A DNA stretch of 64,000 bases, taken from the NCBI GenBank assembly GCA_016271365.2, contig CM057454.1, positions 701,669,501-701,733,500 of the forward strand, in the 5' to 3' direction. The translations under genes were made by a program, and so were the position numbers. Positions 12,454 through 24,056 of this stretch are shown here, one piece after another. The notes beneath the pieces were generated by a model. That model made no database searches. It was given only the letters and a program-made list of their open reading frames with translations, and had not been told where the DNA came from. Origin of the DNA: Neoceratodus forsteri. Its lineage: Eukaryota; Chordata; Ceratodontiformes; Ceratodontidae. Each line of letters begins with the position of its first letter. Position 1 is the stretch's first letter.

Positions 12454-13388
12454 ATCTACACAGCAGACAGATCATCACCTTGGCCACATTTTCCGCTCAC
12501 CTGCACCCTGTTACCACTACTTTTACACTGCCACTTTTTCATTTTATATTCACTTAGGCTCTGCATTCACCCCCCCCCAGGTCACACACTTTTTGACCAT
12601 CCACCAGCAATGGCGACATACAAGAGCATCCATTTGTCAGCACAGCAAGAAATGTTTACCTTTTTTGCAGCCTCTGTTTTTTATTGATTTTTTTTTTTTG
12701 CAAGCTCTGCTCCAGTTTCACATGCTGACTGTCCGCCCACAAAGCAAGGGAGCACAACACATGCGCTCTCAGTCAGCATCCCCGACCACAGCCACAGTCT
12801 ACCACAACCAAATAAAAATGCAGGATCAAACAGATAATACTACTTCCATGAATTTAACATAAAAAATGAAAAATAGACAAAAAATGGCATGCAGAATTAA
12901 ATGAGTCTGAACTCATAACCTGGATCCATCTCCAGTGAAAACTACCACCGCCATGTTTTGAGAACTGAAAAACCCACCCCCCCACACAGTCACAGCCAAT
13001 AAAGTGCCAAGGAAAAATCCCACACCAATCAGCTCCTATGTAGCAGTCGCGGCTTTATGACAACACTTGCTCCAATAGCAATGCCCATAGCAACAGGGCA
13101 CACAAAATATGGAGATACACTAGCTAAACAAAAAGTACCATCTATTTATTTAATTTTAAAAAATATACATACTGTACAATAAAAAACAACAACCTGTAAC
13201 AGAAAGTCCTCCCTATTGCATAAATTAAATATGCATGGAATCTTTAGGATACATGATTATGCACGCATACGTTATTTTGCTCCTTTCAAACCTCTTACCT
13301 ATGGCTTATGCCATTCATGAGGTTACACAAGGTCAAACAGCACTTGTGCGCATAAATCATGTATCACATAGGTCCCACCTGCATATAC
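12454..13388. other. Unassigned sequence
   Basis: No domain, repeat boundary or RNA gene recognised. A 162-codon open frame crosses 12374-12862 but starts inside the hairpin and has low-complexity histidine/serine/threonine content, so I do not call it a gene. The last 50 bases run into a (TA)n tract. Confidence 0.4.
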
Positions 13389-13394
13389 CATATA

Positions 13395-13426
<32 letters not shown>

Positions 13427-13440
13427 GATATATAGATATA
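13389..13440. repeat. (TA)n tract flanking family A copy 3
   Basis: Alternating TA with a TG and several GATA interruptions, directly outside the left hairpin of copy 3. Confidence 0.9.
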
Positions 13441-13449
13441 GATCTATAG

Positions 13450-15460
13450 TATGGTAGCACGGTAGTGCTACCATAGTTAGGGTGGAGGAGCCATTTACAT
13501 GTTAAACCCAAAATTTTGCACCTTAATAACTTTGCAACCGTTTGACAGATTTGCCTGAAATTTGGCATACATGATCAAGACCATACACCTTGGGATCTGC
13601 CAAGTTTCGTACCAGTTGGATATACGGCTGCGGAGTTATTAAGCGTGATCTTTGTGTGCGTTTATGTTTTTTTTGGAATTCTATGGTCACGCCTATAGGT
13701 CACACGCTTTGTGCGACCAGTCCAAAATCTTCAGGGAACATGTGGCCAGGGTCCCCAATGTGTCTTTCGAAGATTTCGTGAAAAAATATTAAATGGTTCA
13801 AAAGTTATTCAAAAAACAAGTTCCCTTTATAAGCCAATGTGAAAAGTTAACAAAAAGTTCGACAGTGTCGCAAACGTAGTTTTTACTTTCGCAAATGGCC
13901 CTTTTACTGTCACAAATCCACCATTTTGTTTTCAGTTGGTGATCAGAAAAATGCTTGGCATTTAAATTTGGGACCCTCTAGTAACCTAATTCTTTTTGTA
14001 TTCACCTAGTCGGACCCTGAGGATGCTAGTCATGTCTTTATTTTGGGGTAAAACACCCCAGAAATATGTTTTTCACATTTATGGAAAAAGTACTTTCACA
14101 AAGTACTTTCGCACTTACGACACTGTCGAATGAATTTGCGAAAGCTTTTGCAAATTGCGACAGTACTTTTCTAGGCTGTGGGAAAATGACAGCAATTCTT
14201 TGGCACCCCGCTGCAAATGATCAGTTTGGTGTTTTGGGCTGCAATTTGAAGGGAACGCAGCCGACATCTCACAGATGTGCCTTTCAGTGTTTTTGTTGAA
14301 AAAATATTACACGGCGGCAAAGTTACAGCACTCCAAAGTTGACACTTTTTCCCATAGGATAGCATTACGGCATCCGAAGCATTGCAGCAATCCTTTGGCG
14401 CCCTGCTGCAAAATAACGGTTCAGTCTTTTGGGCTGAAATTTGGAGGGACGAAAGGCAACATCCCACAGATGTGTTTTTTAGTAGTTTGGTGAAAAAATA
14501 TTGCAGGGAGCCAAAGTTATGGCACTCTGAACTTCTCTTTTTTCCCATAGGATAACATTATGGCGTTCGCCGCACCTTTCAGGACCCGTATTTCGGAAAC
14601 GGTGCGAGATACGGACTTTTCATCAGAAAATGGGGACTAAGTGCAAAACTAGCCAGGAAAGTCATAAATCATATAACTTTTCAATTTTTTTTCTACGTCG
14701 TATGGTTCCTGAGATATAAGCAATTTAGTATTCCAACTCCTCATTTTCTGCTCCAAGACCCATTATTATGCATACATTCTTTGTACTCACTGTCTTTCTC
14801 TATGAAGCTTTTGGGGAAAACCAGCCTGTGCGCTTACATTACTGTTACTGTTGCCCTTTCCGCTTGCTGTTCCGTATCCGTTTCACTTACCTTTCACATC
14901 TACACCACCATGTGCGTTATCCTTTGCATTTTCATTTGTGCTTGCCTTTCCGTTATTTTTTTACCATTTGTGTCTACAGTACTGTTTCTGTTTCTGGTTC
15001 GCTTTGCATCACCATCCCCATTACCATTTGTGTTTGCGGGTACCATGTTACTATGTCACAAGACATCATGTGGCGGACCGTTCCCGTCTACGCCACCGTG
15101 TGCGTTAGCCTTTCTGTTCTCATTCGCGCTTGCATTACCATGTGCACCACTGTTAGTGCTTCTGTTTGCGTTGCTGTTCCTGTTACTATGTCACAAGACA
15201 TCACATGGTGGAGCGGGCCCTTTGGGCCCCGAGCTCCCGCCACATTATATTCACTATTTTTTGTTATCATTCTCAAAGAAGGTAAATTAGAGGCAAAAAT
15301 CTCTGTTTAATGCCAATCTAATTCTAACGCGCACCCCAATGCTGGTTGGGAGGGTGGGCTGGGGACCAAAGGGAGGTTTCAACCTCTAACACTCGAATTC
15401 CTCACTTTTGTTGCTGCGGAATAACCCTAACTGATGCATTAAATTGAGTTTTTGTCTCTA
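13450..15460 (+). mobile_element. Family A repeat, copy 3 (near complete)
   Basis: Best complete plus-strand copy. The left end is a perfect 26-base hairpin (13450-13475; 11-base arms, loop GGTA) followed by GTTAGGGTGG. Inside are TTAATAACTTTGCAACC, inverted GCGAAAGTACTTT motifs (13860-14165), two tandem modules of about 190 bp starting near 14219 and 14413 (each with TTTGGGCTGAAATTTG and CCCATAGGATA), a 6-base-periodic tract (14825-15210) and the GC-rich block GGGCCCTTTGGGCCCCGAGC. The right end has AGGCAAAAATCTCTG and its inverted partner up to TTTTGTCTCTAATATA, then (TA)n. No transposase is encoded, so it would be non-autonomous if mobile. Confidence 0.75.
14825..15210 (+). repeat. Six-base-periodic pyrimidine-rich tract
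   Basis: A degenerate hexamer of the type NNNTTN (GCTTAC, GTTACT, CCTTTC, CATTTG and similar) repeats for almost 400 bases. The periodicity removes stops in more than one frame and creates overlapping open frames of 169 and 180 codons. Their composition is simple and not conserved between copies, so they are not called as genes. The same tract is at 24655-25215 and, reversed, at 30590-31010. Confidence 0.75.
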
Positions 15461-15461
15461 A

Positions 15462-15488
15462 TATACATATATATATATATATATATAA
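15462..15488. repeat. (TA)n tract between family A copies 3 and 4
   Basis: Lies between the right end of copy 3 and the left hairpin of copy 4, so two elements in the same orientation meet at one TA tract. Confidence 0.9.
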
Positions 15489-16080
15489 TACTGGTGCAGT
15501 AGCACTAATATACAGTAGTTAGGGTGAAACCTAACGTCCATGTTAAATCTGAAGTTTTGAACCTTAATAACTTTGGAACCCTTCAATGAATTTTCATGCA
15601 GCTTGGCATGCATACTGATCAGGGGTAGGTCTATTGATGTACCACATTTTTGTGAATTCATTTTGTAGTTTCTGAGATACAGAGTGTTGACAAAAACAGA
15701 AAAATCCATGGATTGTGCCATTTCTTTGTCAACCTGGATCTCAGAAATGCCTTTAGGTAGTGGTCTGATATTTTTTGGGTTGAAAGCCCTTGCCTCACAG
15801 ATGTGCCCTGTAGAGGTTTGGTGAAAAAATATTAATCCGTTCCAAAGTTATTAAACTTTTAATGTCCCATTATTTCTTATGGGAAAATGTATGTCAGGCA
15901 GAAAAGTTTTATTTTGAGCAAATTGCTTTGTTTTTTTGCACATAATGCTTTTAAAAAAATTAAAAATCTTTGGATATTTTGTGCAAAAACATTTTTTTGC
16001 ACTTCTTTGGCATGGAGGGTCACATTGAGCCATTTCTTTTGAATAATTCACTGTTAGGGTCACACAGAGCCTGCTTTACT
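15489..16080 (+). mobile_element. Family A repeat, copy 4 (left part only)
   Basis: Starts with an imperfect hairpin (15489-15510) and GTTAGGGT (about 15518), then the TTAATAACTTTGGAACC module and GGTGAAAAAATATTAATCC (about 15820). Similarity fades near 16080, so most of the element is missing. Confidence 0.7.
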
Positions 16081-16409
16081 TTTGCAAAGCTCTCTTGTGT
16101 CCACTATTTTGTTTTCTCATTGGTGAGAGAGAAAACAAGTAAAAAATAGATTTAATATAAAAATAAACATCAGAACTTAGCTAAACAGGAACCATTTAGT
16201 TAGATTCTGATGTTGTTTTATAAAATGTGCCCAGAAACACCTTTGTTGACCACACAATCTCAGGTGGCAAGCTGAGCGAGACAATCACTTCTATTTCCAT
16301 TCTCTGTATGAGAACACCAGGATTTTCTTGACTTCTACAGCTGTAGCTGGAACTCATGCTGCTAGCTGCAGAGTCAAGTTTGAGCCACTCCTTTTGCCTG
16401 CAGTGTGCC
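16081..16409. other. Unassigned sequence with one small hairpin
   Basis: Contains an imperfect palindrome at about 16167-16215 (ACATCAGAAC to ATTCTGATGT). Otherwise nothing recognisable. Confidence 0.4.
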
Positions 16410-16800
16410 CCCTCCCTCAGCAGTGTGAGACACTGGGAGCCCATTCCCATTTTCCCATGTGATTAAGCATCCCCCAACAATGTGGGACTCTAGGGGGCCC
16501 ACTCCACATCCCTTATTAGCCCCCCTTGGAGTATGGGATACTGGAAAGCCCACTCCCAGTGTCCCCAGAAAGGTTTCCCAAGCCCACCACAGAGCAATGT
16601 GGGAAATTGGGGAGTCCACTCCCAGTCCCCCCAGTCCCCCATCATGTTCCTACCCCCAGCAGTGTGGGGCACTAAGGAGCCCACCCCAGTGTCCCAAACA
16701 TGTGTCCTCCCCTCTCCAGCACTGTGGCACACTCCCAGGGTCCCCATGTATCACCCCCCCATAGCATGGGACACTGGGAAACCCACTTCCAGTGTCCCCA
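16410..16800. repeat. Degenerate minisatellite, about 60-bp unit
   Basis: Seven units start near 16421, 16478, 16530, 16594, 16659, 16719 and 16763. Each has the core AGTGTGGGACACTGGGAGCC followed by CACTCCCAGTGTCCC. Spacing varies from 44 to 65 bases. Open frames of 80-100 codons on both strands follow from the repeat and are not credible genes. Confidence 0.75.
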
Positions 16801-17096
16801 GATAGTTTTCTTTTTCACCTGCAAAGAAGAAATCCATCCCTGGCATCTTTTTTTAAATTTTCAGCTGTAAATAAGAAAACTGTCCCTCACCATCCCCCAC
16901 TTTCTCCATCACCCAAGCTCGACCCTCCCACTTAGGACCTACCACCCCACACCCTTGTTACCCTCTACTTACCACCGGAGGTCCTGGGCTGTCATCTTCT
17001 GTGGATCAGGACACATATGCACTCTTTAAAGCTGAACTGTGAACTGAAGAATCAAGGTAAGTGCCATATCATGGCTGTCAATGGTGTTTTGAAGTT

Positions 17097-17710
17097 ATGT
17101 TGATATCGTGGCCATTGTTTGTACCAAATTTTCAACATGGGATTTTTGGAACCCCACCTCATCAACACTGGCACTGCCATTTTGTTGCTTGGTCCTGAAA
17201 GATGATTTCATGGTCACTGCATGAAATCACCTTTTGGGACCGAGTAATGAAATGATACAGCCAGTGTTCTTGAGGTGAAGTCCCAAAATGACCATATACA
17301 AAATTTGGTGGAAAACATCCCAAAAAGCCTGGGTTACTCATGGTCATTGAAATTTTGCTATGCACACGTGTTGGTAATGTGTTATATTTTCACTACAAAT
17401 TTTCAACATAGTCATATTTTCACACCACCTCATGAACAATACAACTGTCATGTTTCACATTCTGCTCAAAATGTGTTTTCACACCATTGGAGTGGAATGG
17501 CGTGGTCACTACACAAAATCACCTTTTGGGACTGAGTAACAAACTGACCATACCAGTGCTGATGAGGTGGGGTCCCAAAAAGGTCATGTTGAAGATTTCT
17601 GGTCAAAATTTATAAAAATGGTTGTGTTATGCCAATTCATTGCAATCTCACTACACACACTCATAATGTTGGAAATTTTTAATATTTTTACCCCATATTT
17701 TCAACATAGT
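17097..17710. repeat. Inverted plus direct repeat, about 294-bp period
   Basis: The block ATCACCTTTTGGGACYGAGTAA with a downstream GAGGTGRGGTCCCAAAA occurs at about 17225 and 17519. An inverted version lies at about 17130-17220, meeting the first direct unit in TTTCATGGTCACTGCATGAA. The outer hAT copy starts immediately after this block. Confidence 0.65.
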
Positions 17711-17715
17711 CTTCT

Positions 17716-17960
17716 TAGTAGAGGCAGGCGAAGTGCTTCCACTTTGCTACGAGGAGCACTTCATGTATTGTCCCCAATCCACGTAGTGCTCTGCAACATG
17801 AAGCGAGTTACTCTGCCTACACATTTGAATGCAAAGTGTATTGTTTCCAAAGGACTTCCTGCTACTTCACCTTCTATTACAGCCTTCTCCTTAATTTTAA
17901 CGTGAAGTGCCATTGATTTGAATGGACTTTGCTTTGCTTCATCTGTTTATTGCTATTTGA
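17716..17960 (+). repeat. hAT transposase-side terminus with subterminal repeats
   Basis: Begins TAGTAGAGGCAGGCGAAG, comparable to TAGTGGTGGGTGAAG (reverse of 52604), TAGAGATGGGTGAAG (53175) and TAGTGGTGGGAGAAA (54987). Subterminal GAAGTGC, GCACTTC and AACGTGAAGTGCCATTGATT elements alternate in orientation, as is usual for hAT transposase binding regions. The 8 bases outside are AGTCTTCT; the partner copy was not found. Confidence 0.65.
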
Positions 17961-18893
17961 GCTGAATTTTGCATTGATTCATGGGGTGGCAGGTCACATG
18001 GGCTCTATATTAACTTGCATAGCCTCAGTTCTGCATAGTGTGTAGTGGAAAGCAGGAGACAATCTGCTCACAGAGCTCTGAAACTCAAACCATCAAAAAA
18101 AGCTTTAAAAAAATCACTTTTGATCCAATGATTTTGTTCCAAATTTAGTACACTGACTGTAGGAAACCCTCCTGTGCTTAGACTATCAAGTGTTGATTGT
18201 TTTTTTGTGCATTTTGAATGTTAATTTAGAACATTCAGTCTGTGTACTGACAGACACTGTTGAAGTGTGCATCAGGGGAGGGGCACATCTGTGGTGGAGT
18301 GAGATTCACATGAGAAAGGCAGTCTTTCTAACTGTTTTGCACTAGTAGTGTGTGTTAGTATTTGTGTGTTTATGTACACACAGTAATACTTGAAGTAATT
18401 TTTTGATAATTATTCTCTGTTTGTTGTGGTGCAGTGCATATTTTCATTCTGTTAAAAATATTTGGTTATATAGTGTACTGCACTGTTAAATTTTCTACGC
18501 ATTACCTGTAGCTTGTGAGCATGTGTGTATGCCATCACATCAGACACATTTTATTGTGCCACACAGTAATTGCCACACTCTGAATTGGTTATCTGTCTGC
18601 GCTATTTTTTACTGCTTCCTTCTATCTAGCTAGTGGACTGCTACTACAGTGCACAACACCTGAAAAAGGTATAATTTATTTTTCCAGTTTTTAATTTGTG
18701 TGACCACTGGTTAAGGTGTTTTTGTGCCTGTGTGGCTGCATCTCTTTGTAGTGTGCAATCTGTGTCTGTGCGTTTGCATCTGTTTAGTGCCCAATCTGCA
18801 TCTGTAAGCCACAGTTGTTGTTTTTTGGCTTCCCATACACCACAAATTTCAGAAATCTCTATTTGTTGTGAATTTTCTGTGTAATCCCCAACA

Positions 18894-21470
18894 ATGCCTG
18901 CAATGAGACGTGGCTGCAAATATGCTTCTGGCCATGGCACTACTGCTAGTGGCAAGAGTGGCTGTGGGCATGGTAGTACATAGCAGAAGTGAATAGCTGA
19001 TGCCAGTAAAGGGATTTTTCTGACTATGTTTTTCACAGCACAATCAGTAACTTCAATCATGGCTGGAGATGCTGTTATCCCTGTTGGTGGTAGTGAAGTT
19101 GCTGATGGCATGAGTATTGCCCCAAGTTCAACCTGTGACAACAAGTTAACCAGTTTCCCAAATATTGTGGAGTCTAAAGCCATGACCATGAGTCAGAGTG
19201 TAGATGTCACACTCCCCAACATCCCCATCCCTGTTCCCACATTGGTTGAACATGATTCTGATGCTTATGATGACTCATCACAATCTCATGTTTCCAGCAC
19301 TGTTAATGAGGTCATGTCTGTGCCATCCAACCCTTCAAATGTTTGAGAAAAAATATTGTATGATCATAATGATTCTGTGGTTGGTACATGTTCTCCACAG
19401 GACAGCATCCAAGCTGAAATAGTGGATGTGGATGAGGAATATGATGATGAGTTTAGTGACTCCAGTTGGGAACCAGAGAAAAAGAAATTAAAGGTTGCTG
19501 TGTGTAAACAGTCTCAGTCTGTCAGTGTTAAATCACCCCATCTTCAAAGTTGTGATGTGGTGGTTTCTGTTGATGATGATGATGACCCGGTAGTAGTCAT
19601 CATAGATAGTGACAGGCCAGTAGAACCCAAGTGTGGCCAGCAACAAAAATTATGTAGTACACCCCCCGTGTCATTGTCTAAAAATCTGGTGTCCAATCTG
19701 CAGTATCAGAGATCTGTGAAAACTAAAAGTAGGGGATCAAAATCCCTTGTTTGGGATTTTTTTGTACAAGATCCAAGTGATGAAGCAGAGGCAATCGGAC
19801 AGCTTTGCCAAGCTTGTGTCAAACATGGTAAAAAGGGTAGTCATCTGGGCACTGGAGGCCAGCATACACATTTGAAGAACAGGCACATGGCACTGTGGAC
19901 TCGACACTAGAGGGGAGCTAATACCATAGTGGGGCATTCACCCTCATCCACCTTATTAAGCATGGTATCCCCCTCCATGAATGTAAGTAGCCCAAGTAGC
20001 CATGTCTGTAGTAATGGTGAAATAACAGCTGAGGATTAATACAGGCATGAGGAGGATGATGATTTTGAATTTTTAAGTGGTGGTCAGACTAGCAGTGGTG
20101 GTGGTGGTCTATGCAGCAGTATTTCTAGTCCAACATTAACCCCTCTGCTTAAAATGGGAAAAATTACATCATTTGTGGACTTGTCAGTGTCACCTGTGCA
20201 CTTCTCTTCGTAACATGGCAAAAGCACCCCATCCATGGCCATTCACAGAGCAGAGCCATTTGGCACACCACATGAAAAATGGGTAACAACTCAGCCCACG
20301 TTGCAGAGTCTTTTTGCTCAGAACATGAAATACCCACCCAATCATGTGGTGTCTCATGAACTGAATGCTGCTGTTGCAGAAATGCTGACAATTGACCTTT
20401 TGCCCTTCTCCTTTGTGGAGAATTCCAGATTCCAGCGCCCCTGTCCCAAATGGAAAATCCTGTCCACGACATACCTTTCCACCGGTGTTGTCCCAGAGTT
20501 ATACCAGACTGTGACAGAGTCTGTAAGACATGCTCTTCAACCCCATTCCTCCTCACCATATATCCACTTAAGTATGGATATATGGACAAGTTGCAAAATG
20601 GCAGGCAGTTCATATTTGTGTATTACTGAACAATGGGTGCAGGTACCGGGGTTGTCTGTGCTGGCAGTATTAGAAATCAGTGTAGTAAGGCAGATTGTCA
20701 TGGTAGCAACCTTCCTGGAATTCAACAGCATGCAACACTTGCAATGCACAGCGTGGCTGGTTCCCACAATGGTGAAAACATGCTTGACTTGCTACTGACT
20801 GAAATTGATGAGTGGCTGAACCCCCTGTCCCTGAAAGCTGGCTTTATAGCCAGTAACAATGGTTCAAATGTGATGAAATGTATCATTGATGGTGGCTTTG
20901 TTCGGGTTCCATGCATGGCCCACTGTTTAAAATATCATGGTCCAGGAGTTTCTGCAGCACTCTGACATCAGGGAATGTTGACAGTTGCACTCGACATCTG
21001 TGCACTCTTTTCACTGTCTGGAAAGGCCCATAATTGATGATCCACTGCTGTACTGGAGTGGAAAGGTGAGTAAATGGCCAAAGCTGACTTCAGTGGCACT
21101 GAAGTATCTGACCAGCCCACCCTCCAGTGTAAGTGTGGAGAGGGTATTCAGTTCTGTGGGGGCAATAGTTTGTGACCATCATACCAACCTCTTGCCGACA
21201 AATGTCAGCATGCTGACATTCATAAAAATGAATGAAAGTCACATACCAACTTGAACTACCACATCTGTGTTTGTACCCCATCACGATGATGATTGTGCTG
21301 ATGATGTGGGAGAAGCAGACCATCCTGGTGGCAGTGTCAAATGGCCTGTCCTTGACATTGATGATACAATCATGGATAAAGAATTCCCTAGTGAGCACAA
21401 TTCTGACCTTAATGACTGCGAAAGTAGCTTCCTGTTTGATGAGAAGGAGGTGGATGTTGCTGGTATTTAA
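18894..21470 (+). pseudogene. BED-finger hAT transposase, internally deleted
   Basis: The start ATG (MPAMR) matches the MPAKR start of the inner copy. An acidic N-terminal region is followed by a BED zinc finger (about 19737-19905: VWDFFVQD, CQAC, SHLGTGGQHTHLKNRH). The RNase H-like core begins with the catalytic-Asp motif MDIWTS (about 20575), and the hATC dimerisation domain is at about 21030-21254 (DDPLLYW, YLTSPPSSVSVERVFS). The protein ends in an acidic tail with its stop at 21468. Relative to the inner copy, roughly 750 bases between CAHCL-like and DDPLLYW sequence are missing at about 20990-21030, and stops occur (for example after GHGST and at 19910). The intact enzyme would cut and paste the element; this one cannot. 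Confidence 0.8.
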
Positions 21471-21640
21471 GTTAATGGTTTGAAAGGCTGTCACATTTTA
21501 TTAATGGCACATTTTTTGGTTTCCATAAAATAAAACCTGTGTTCTTGACCCAGTCTCATTCCATAATTCAGATTTGCACAAATATTGACCCATCACAATA
21601 ATTCCATTTTACCTTCCTCTTGGTGTATTTTCTGATTACA
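21471..21640 (+). other. Transposase 3' UTR
   Basis: Matches the region after the inner-copy stop: both have AGGCTGTCACATTT shortly after the stop and CATAAA about 60 bases later. A polyadenylation-like AATAAA lies at about 21527. Confidence 0.5.
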
Positions 21641-22296
21641 CTTAAAGAGCAGGTACCAACTGTCAGGTACCCAGCCCCTCTCACACATATATAATAGACA
21701 ACCTGCTTCACTGTTAAAGGGTATTAAAGCTTCTGTGTGTTTCCCTCCAGTTAAAAAGTTATAGCACCATGAATGTGCACCCCCATAAAAACAAAACCAT
21801 GCCTGACATGCCCCCTGGGATGTACCCCAGCCCCCTTTTATGATGTCATAAAATGAAGGCTGTGTGTGCTCCATAGACCTGTATTGGTGCCATGTTTTCA
21901 ATGACTTTTAGTACTATTTACAGTTGCTATTTGGAAAAATGAAAGTGACCACTCCAGTAAACAGGGACTGTTACTATAGTGGCTACTTTGATTTTTATAT
22001 ATGCCACATCTAATAGTACTAAAAGCCACAGAAATATCACATACATACAGGTTAATGGAATGCCCAGTCAGTATTCATTTTCTGACATCACAAAAGGGGG
22101 TCGGTGGTACCTGTCTGGGGGCGTGTCAGACATGGCTCTGTTTTTATGCAGGTGCAAATTCAGGGTGCTATAACTTTTTAACTGCAGGGAAGCTCATGGA
22201 ATTTTTAATACCCCTCAACAGTGGAGCAGGTAGTGGTATGCTATTATATATGTTTGAGGGGTCTGAGTATCAGACAGTGGGTATCTGCTCTTTAAC
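21641..22296. repeat. 650-bp palindrome with almost no spacer
   Basis: The left arm starts CTTAAAGAGCAG and the right arm ends CTGCTCTTTAAC. Matching continues inward through AGTTAAAAAGTTATAGCACC (left) and its complement (right) to a centre near 21966, where AAAGTGACCACTCCAG faces CTATAGTGGCTACTTT. The arms are about 325 bases each. It is absent from the same place in the inner hAT copy, so it is a separate palindromic insertion. Confidence 0.8.
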
Positions 22297-22429
22297 AGAA
22301 TGTGTGCTGTCATTAGCAAACACAGTCAGCCTCTTAAACATAACTGTCCATTTGTAGTAGTGCAATAGCCTCTTAAATCCTGCCATTTAAAGATATTTTC
22401 CTCCTGAGTGACAATGAAAGATTGTAACA

Positions 22430-23350
22430 CACCATATCCAGCCACCCGTCTGTCTGACAGTGAGCGAGAATGTGTTACTGTGTCCATGACCAGAAGTAAC
22501 CTGCAGACAGCCAAAGCCACCAATCTGTCTAATAGGGAGAGAGAGAATATGTTCCTGTGAACATGACCAGAAGTAACCGGGAGCCAGCCAAAGCCACCAA
22601 TCTGTGTAATAGGGAGAGAGAATGTGTTCCTGTGCCTATGACCAGAAGTAACACACAGCCAGCCAAAGCCACCAGTCAGTATGACAGTGAGAGGGAATAT
22701 GTTCCTGTGACCAAGCCCTGCCAGAAGTAACCCACAGCCAGCCAAAGCCACCAATCTGTCTAATAAGGAGAGAGAGAATGTGTTCCTGTGCCCATGACCA
22801 GAAGTAACCGGCAGCCAGCCCAAACCGCCAATCTGTCTAATAGGGAGAGAGAGAATGTGTTCCTGTGCCCATGACAAAAAGTAACCTGAAGCCAGCCAAA
22901 GCCATCAATCTGTCTGATAGAGAGAGAGATTATGTTCCTGTGAACATGACCAGAAGTAACTGAAAGCCAGCCAAAGCCACCAATCTGTCTAACAGGGAGA
23001 GATAATGTGTTCCTGTGCCCATGACCAGAAGTAATACACAGACAGACAAAGCCATCAGTCAGTATGACAGCGAGAGGGAATATGTTCCTGTGACCATGCC
23101 CTGCCAGAAGTAACCTGCAGCCAGCCAAAGCTACCAGTCTATCTAATAGGGAGAATGTGTTCCTGTGCCCATGACCAGAAGTAACACACAGCCAGCCAAA
23201 GCCACCAATATGTCTAATAGGGAGAGCTAATGTGTTCCTGTGGCCATGACCAGAAGTAACATGCAGTCAGCCAAAGCCACCAGTCAGTATGACAGTGAGA
23301 GGGAATGTGTTCCTGTGACCATGCCCTGCCAGAAGGATCCCGCATCCAGC
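22430..23350. repeat. Minisatellite of the hAT family, 75-80-bp unit
   Basis: About twelve units built on CCAGAAGTAAC, CAGCCAGCCAAAGCCACC, GGGAGAGAGAAT and GTTCCTGTGCCCATGA. Unit starts near 22488, 22565, 22640, 22720 and 22796 give a 75-80-bp period. A related minisatellite with a 67-bp period occupies the same position in the inner copy (44845-45510), which shows that it belongs to the transposon. Minus-strand open frames of 183 and 122 codons result from the repeat. Confidence 0.8.
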
Positions 23351-23379
23351 AACAGTCACCACGCTTATTAGTTTACAGT

Positions 23380-24056
23380 TAATATGTACTAATGTGTCAT
23401 ACCATGGAATTTCCTTGAGCTGTGTGAATGCTTCCTTTAACATTTTAGAGATGCACTTGAAAAACATATACAGTCAACTTTTTTTCTTTTGTTACAGGAT
23501 TCCAGTTTCAAACAGTGTAATGGACCAGAGTACAGGAGTACTGCAGTACTGTCTACAATCACCTATAGGATATCAGTTTCAGGTAAGTATGTGAATCTTA
23601 TTTCATCACTTCTTTTAGGTATTGAAACTTTTCAAGCCAGTGTAAATTATACTGTATGGCAGATAATATATTTTTCATGCACATCAGTCACTGGCTTACT
23701 TCAGCAGGCCATGGAGTTGAACAAAGTTTCATCCGGGTCATGACAAGACGTCTTGGAATGTAACTTAAGATACTGTGCCAGTGCATGTCACATGCACTAA
23801 ACTTGTTAGTTGGTCTTGGTGTGGCTTACTAATAGCTTGGTATCTGTTAAGCAGGATATAACAGACAGTAACAGTCACACTTAGAGCAGAATGTGATAAT
23901 GCAATGAAGTAAGAATTATTTCTTCTTTGTCTGTTTGCAGGTAAAATTTCGGTGCTGTGTGCTACCATTGGTGCTTTCTTCAAATAAGAACGCATGCAAC
24001 TGGTATGAATCTGGAGGATACACAGAAACCCTGTAAAGAAGTCAAAACAAAACCAT
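23380..24056 (+). other. Candidate spliced exons of the hAT family (outer copy)
   Basis: A polypyrimidine tract ending TTTTGTTACAG (about 23487-23497) precedes an open segment, read as MDQSTGVLQYCLQSPIGYQ, which ends in a donor-like CAG/GTAAGTATG (about 23583). A second acceptor-like CTTTGTCTGTTTGCAG ends at about 23940 and is followed by an open segment to a stop at about 24033. Both segments and their splice-like borders match the inner copy in order and orientation (44604-44503 and 32815 on the minus strand). The donor of the first inner-copy exon is damaged here (GTTAAT instead of GTGAGT). Protein family unknown. These could be extra exons of the transposase transcript, a third small gene, or chance splice-like motifs in homologous DNA. 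Confidence 0.4.

Noticed and set aside
12374..12862. 162-codon open frame
   Set aside because: Starts inside a hairpin and has low-complexity composition without domain or codon support.
14768..15310. Overlapping 169-180-codon open frames
   Set aside because: They arise from the six-base periodic repeat, have simple composition and are not conserved in the other family A copies.
13450..15460. Family A as a Helitron or Helentron
   Set aside because: A terminal hairpin and microsatellite flank are suggestive, but no TC start, CTRR end or Rep/helicase coding was found. Left unclassified.
16459..16805. Open frames of 80-100 codons on both strands
   Set aside because: Minisatellite translation only.
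22326..23128. Minus-strand open frames of 183 and 122 codons with a repeated RNTFSL...GWLPVTSGHGH peptide
   Set aside because: They translate a 75-80-bp minisatellite whose period is not a multiple of three overall; no start context or homology.
22430..23350. Regularly spaced repeats resembling a CRISPR array
   Set aside because: Units are tandem and diverged throughout, with no unique spacers, in a eukaryotic transposon.
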